The notes under the pieces: model-generated | What the model was told of the DNA's origin: nothing | Databases searched by the model: none | What the model saw: only the letters and a program-made list of their open reading frames with translations | Position numbers and translations under genes: made by a program | DNA from: JBEBXQ01 sp040391535 | GTDB lineage: Bacteria > Bacteroidota > Bacteroidia > Cytophagales > Spirosomataceae | Direction of reading: 5' to 3' | DNA: 23,178 nt | Assembly (NCBI GenBank): GCA_040391535.1 | Contig: JBEBXQ010000080.1 | Location: 1 to 23,178 of the forward strand | In this document: one piece after another, positions 23,152 to 23,178 of the stretch | Layout of the letters: every line of letters starts with the position of its first letter | How positions within the stretch are numbered: position 1 is the first letter of the stretch

Positions 23152-23178
23152 GATCAATATTGTTTTAATATAGGATAT

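Noticed and set aside
1..23178. CRISPR arrays, insertion sequences, integrases, rRNA genes or a replication origin
   Set aside because: No regularly spaced short repeats, transposase or integrase motifs, or rRNA-like sequence were seen. The only RNA gene supported is tRNA-Gln.

Overview
The window reads as chromosomal DNA of a Bacteroidota bacterium, probably from the Cytophagales, Sphingobacteriales or Chitinophagales; I cannot name a genus. The pointers are several -33/-7 promoters of the Bacteroidota type (TTG, then TAnnTTTG), start codons without Shine-Dalgarno sequences, a family of about 800-residue two-lobed FtsX/MacB permeases, and an NtrC-type regulator paired with an NtrY-like kinase.

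Region 1 (1-2223, all minus strand) is ordinary chromosome. It holds a metallo-beta-lactamase-fold hydrolase, then fabD 21 bases downstream, then tRNA-Gln(UUG) with its own promoter and a strong terminator. Beyond that lies a short coding remnant that resembles the C-terminal end of a GIY-YIG nuclease, followed by a second strong terminator.

Region 2 (2298-19206, minus strand) is the main feature: an apparent operon of about 16.8 kb. In transcription order it encodes a membrane fusion (HlyD/MacA-like) protein, a permease, one MacB/LolD-type ATPase, and then five more permeases. All six permeases have the same layout (TM - periplasmic domain - 3 TM - TM - periplasmic domain - 3 TM), but their periplasmic domains differ strongly. 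No TolC-like outer membrane partner is present. A hairpin at 2298-2336 may end the operon.

Region 3 (19154-19492) is a divergent control region. It has a sigma-54 -24/-12 promoter facing each way and, between them, a 24-base palindrome (11 of 12 pairs matched) at typical enhancer distance from both.

Region 4 (19493-22150, plus strand) encodes a sigma-54-dependent response regulator and, starting at the base after its stop codon, a membrane histidine kinase with almost no extracytoplasmic part. The simplest model is that the kinase senses a membrane condition and phosphorylates the regulator, which binds the palindrome and switches on both the efflux operon and its own operon.

Region 5 (22210-23151, minus strand) is an apparently unrelated Kelch-repeat lipoprotein, convergent with the kinase gene.
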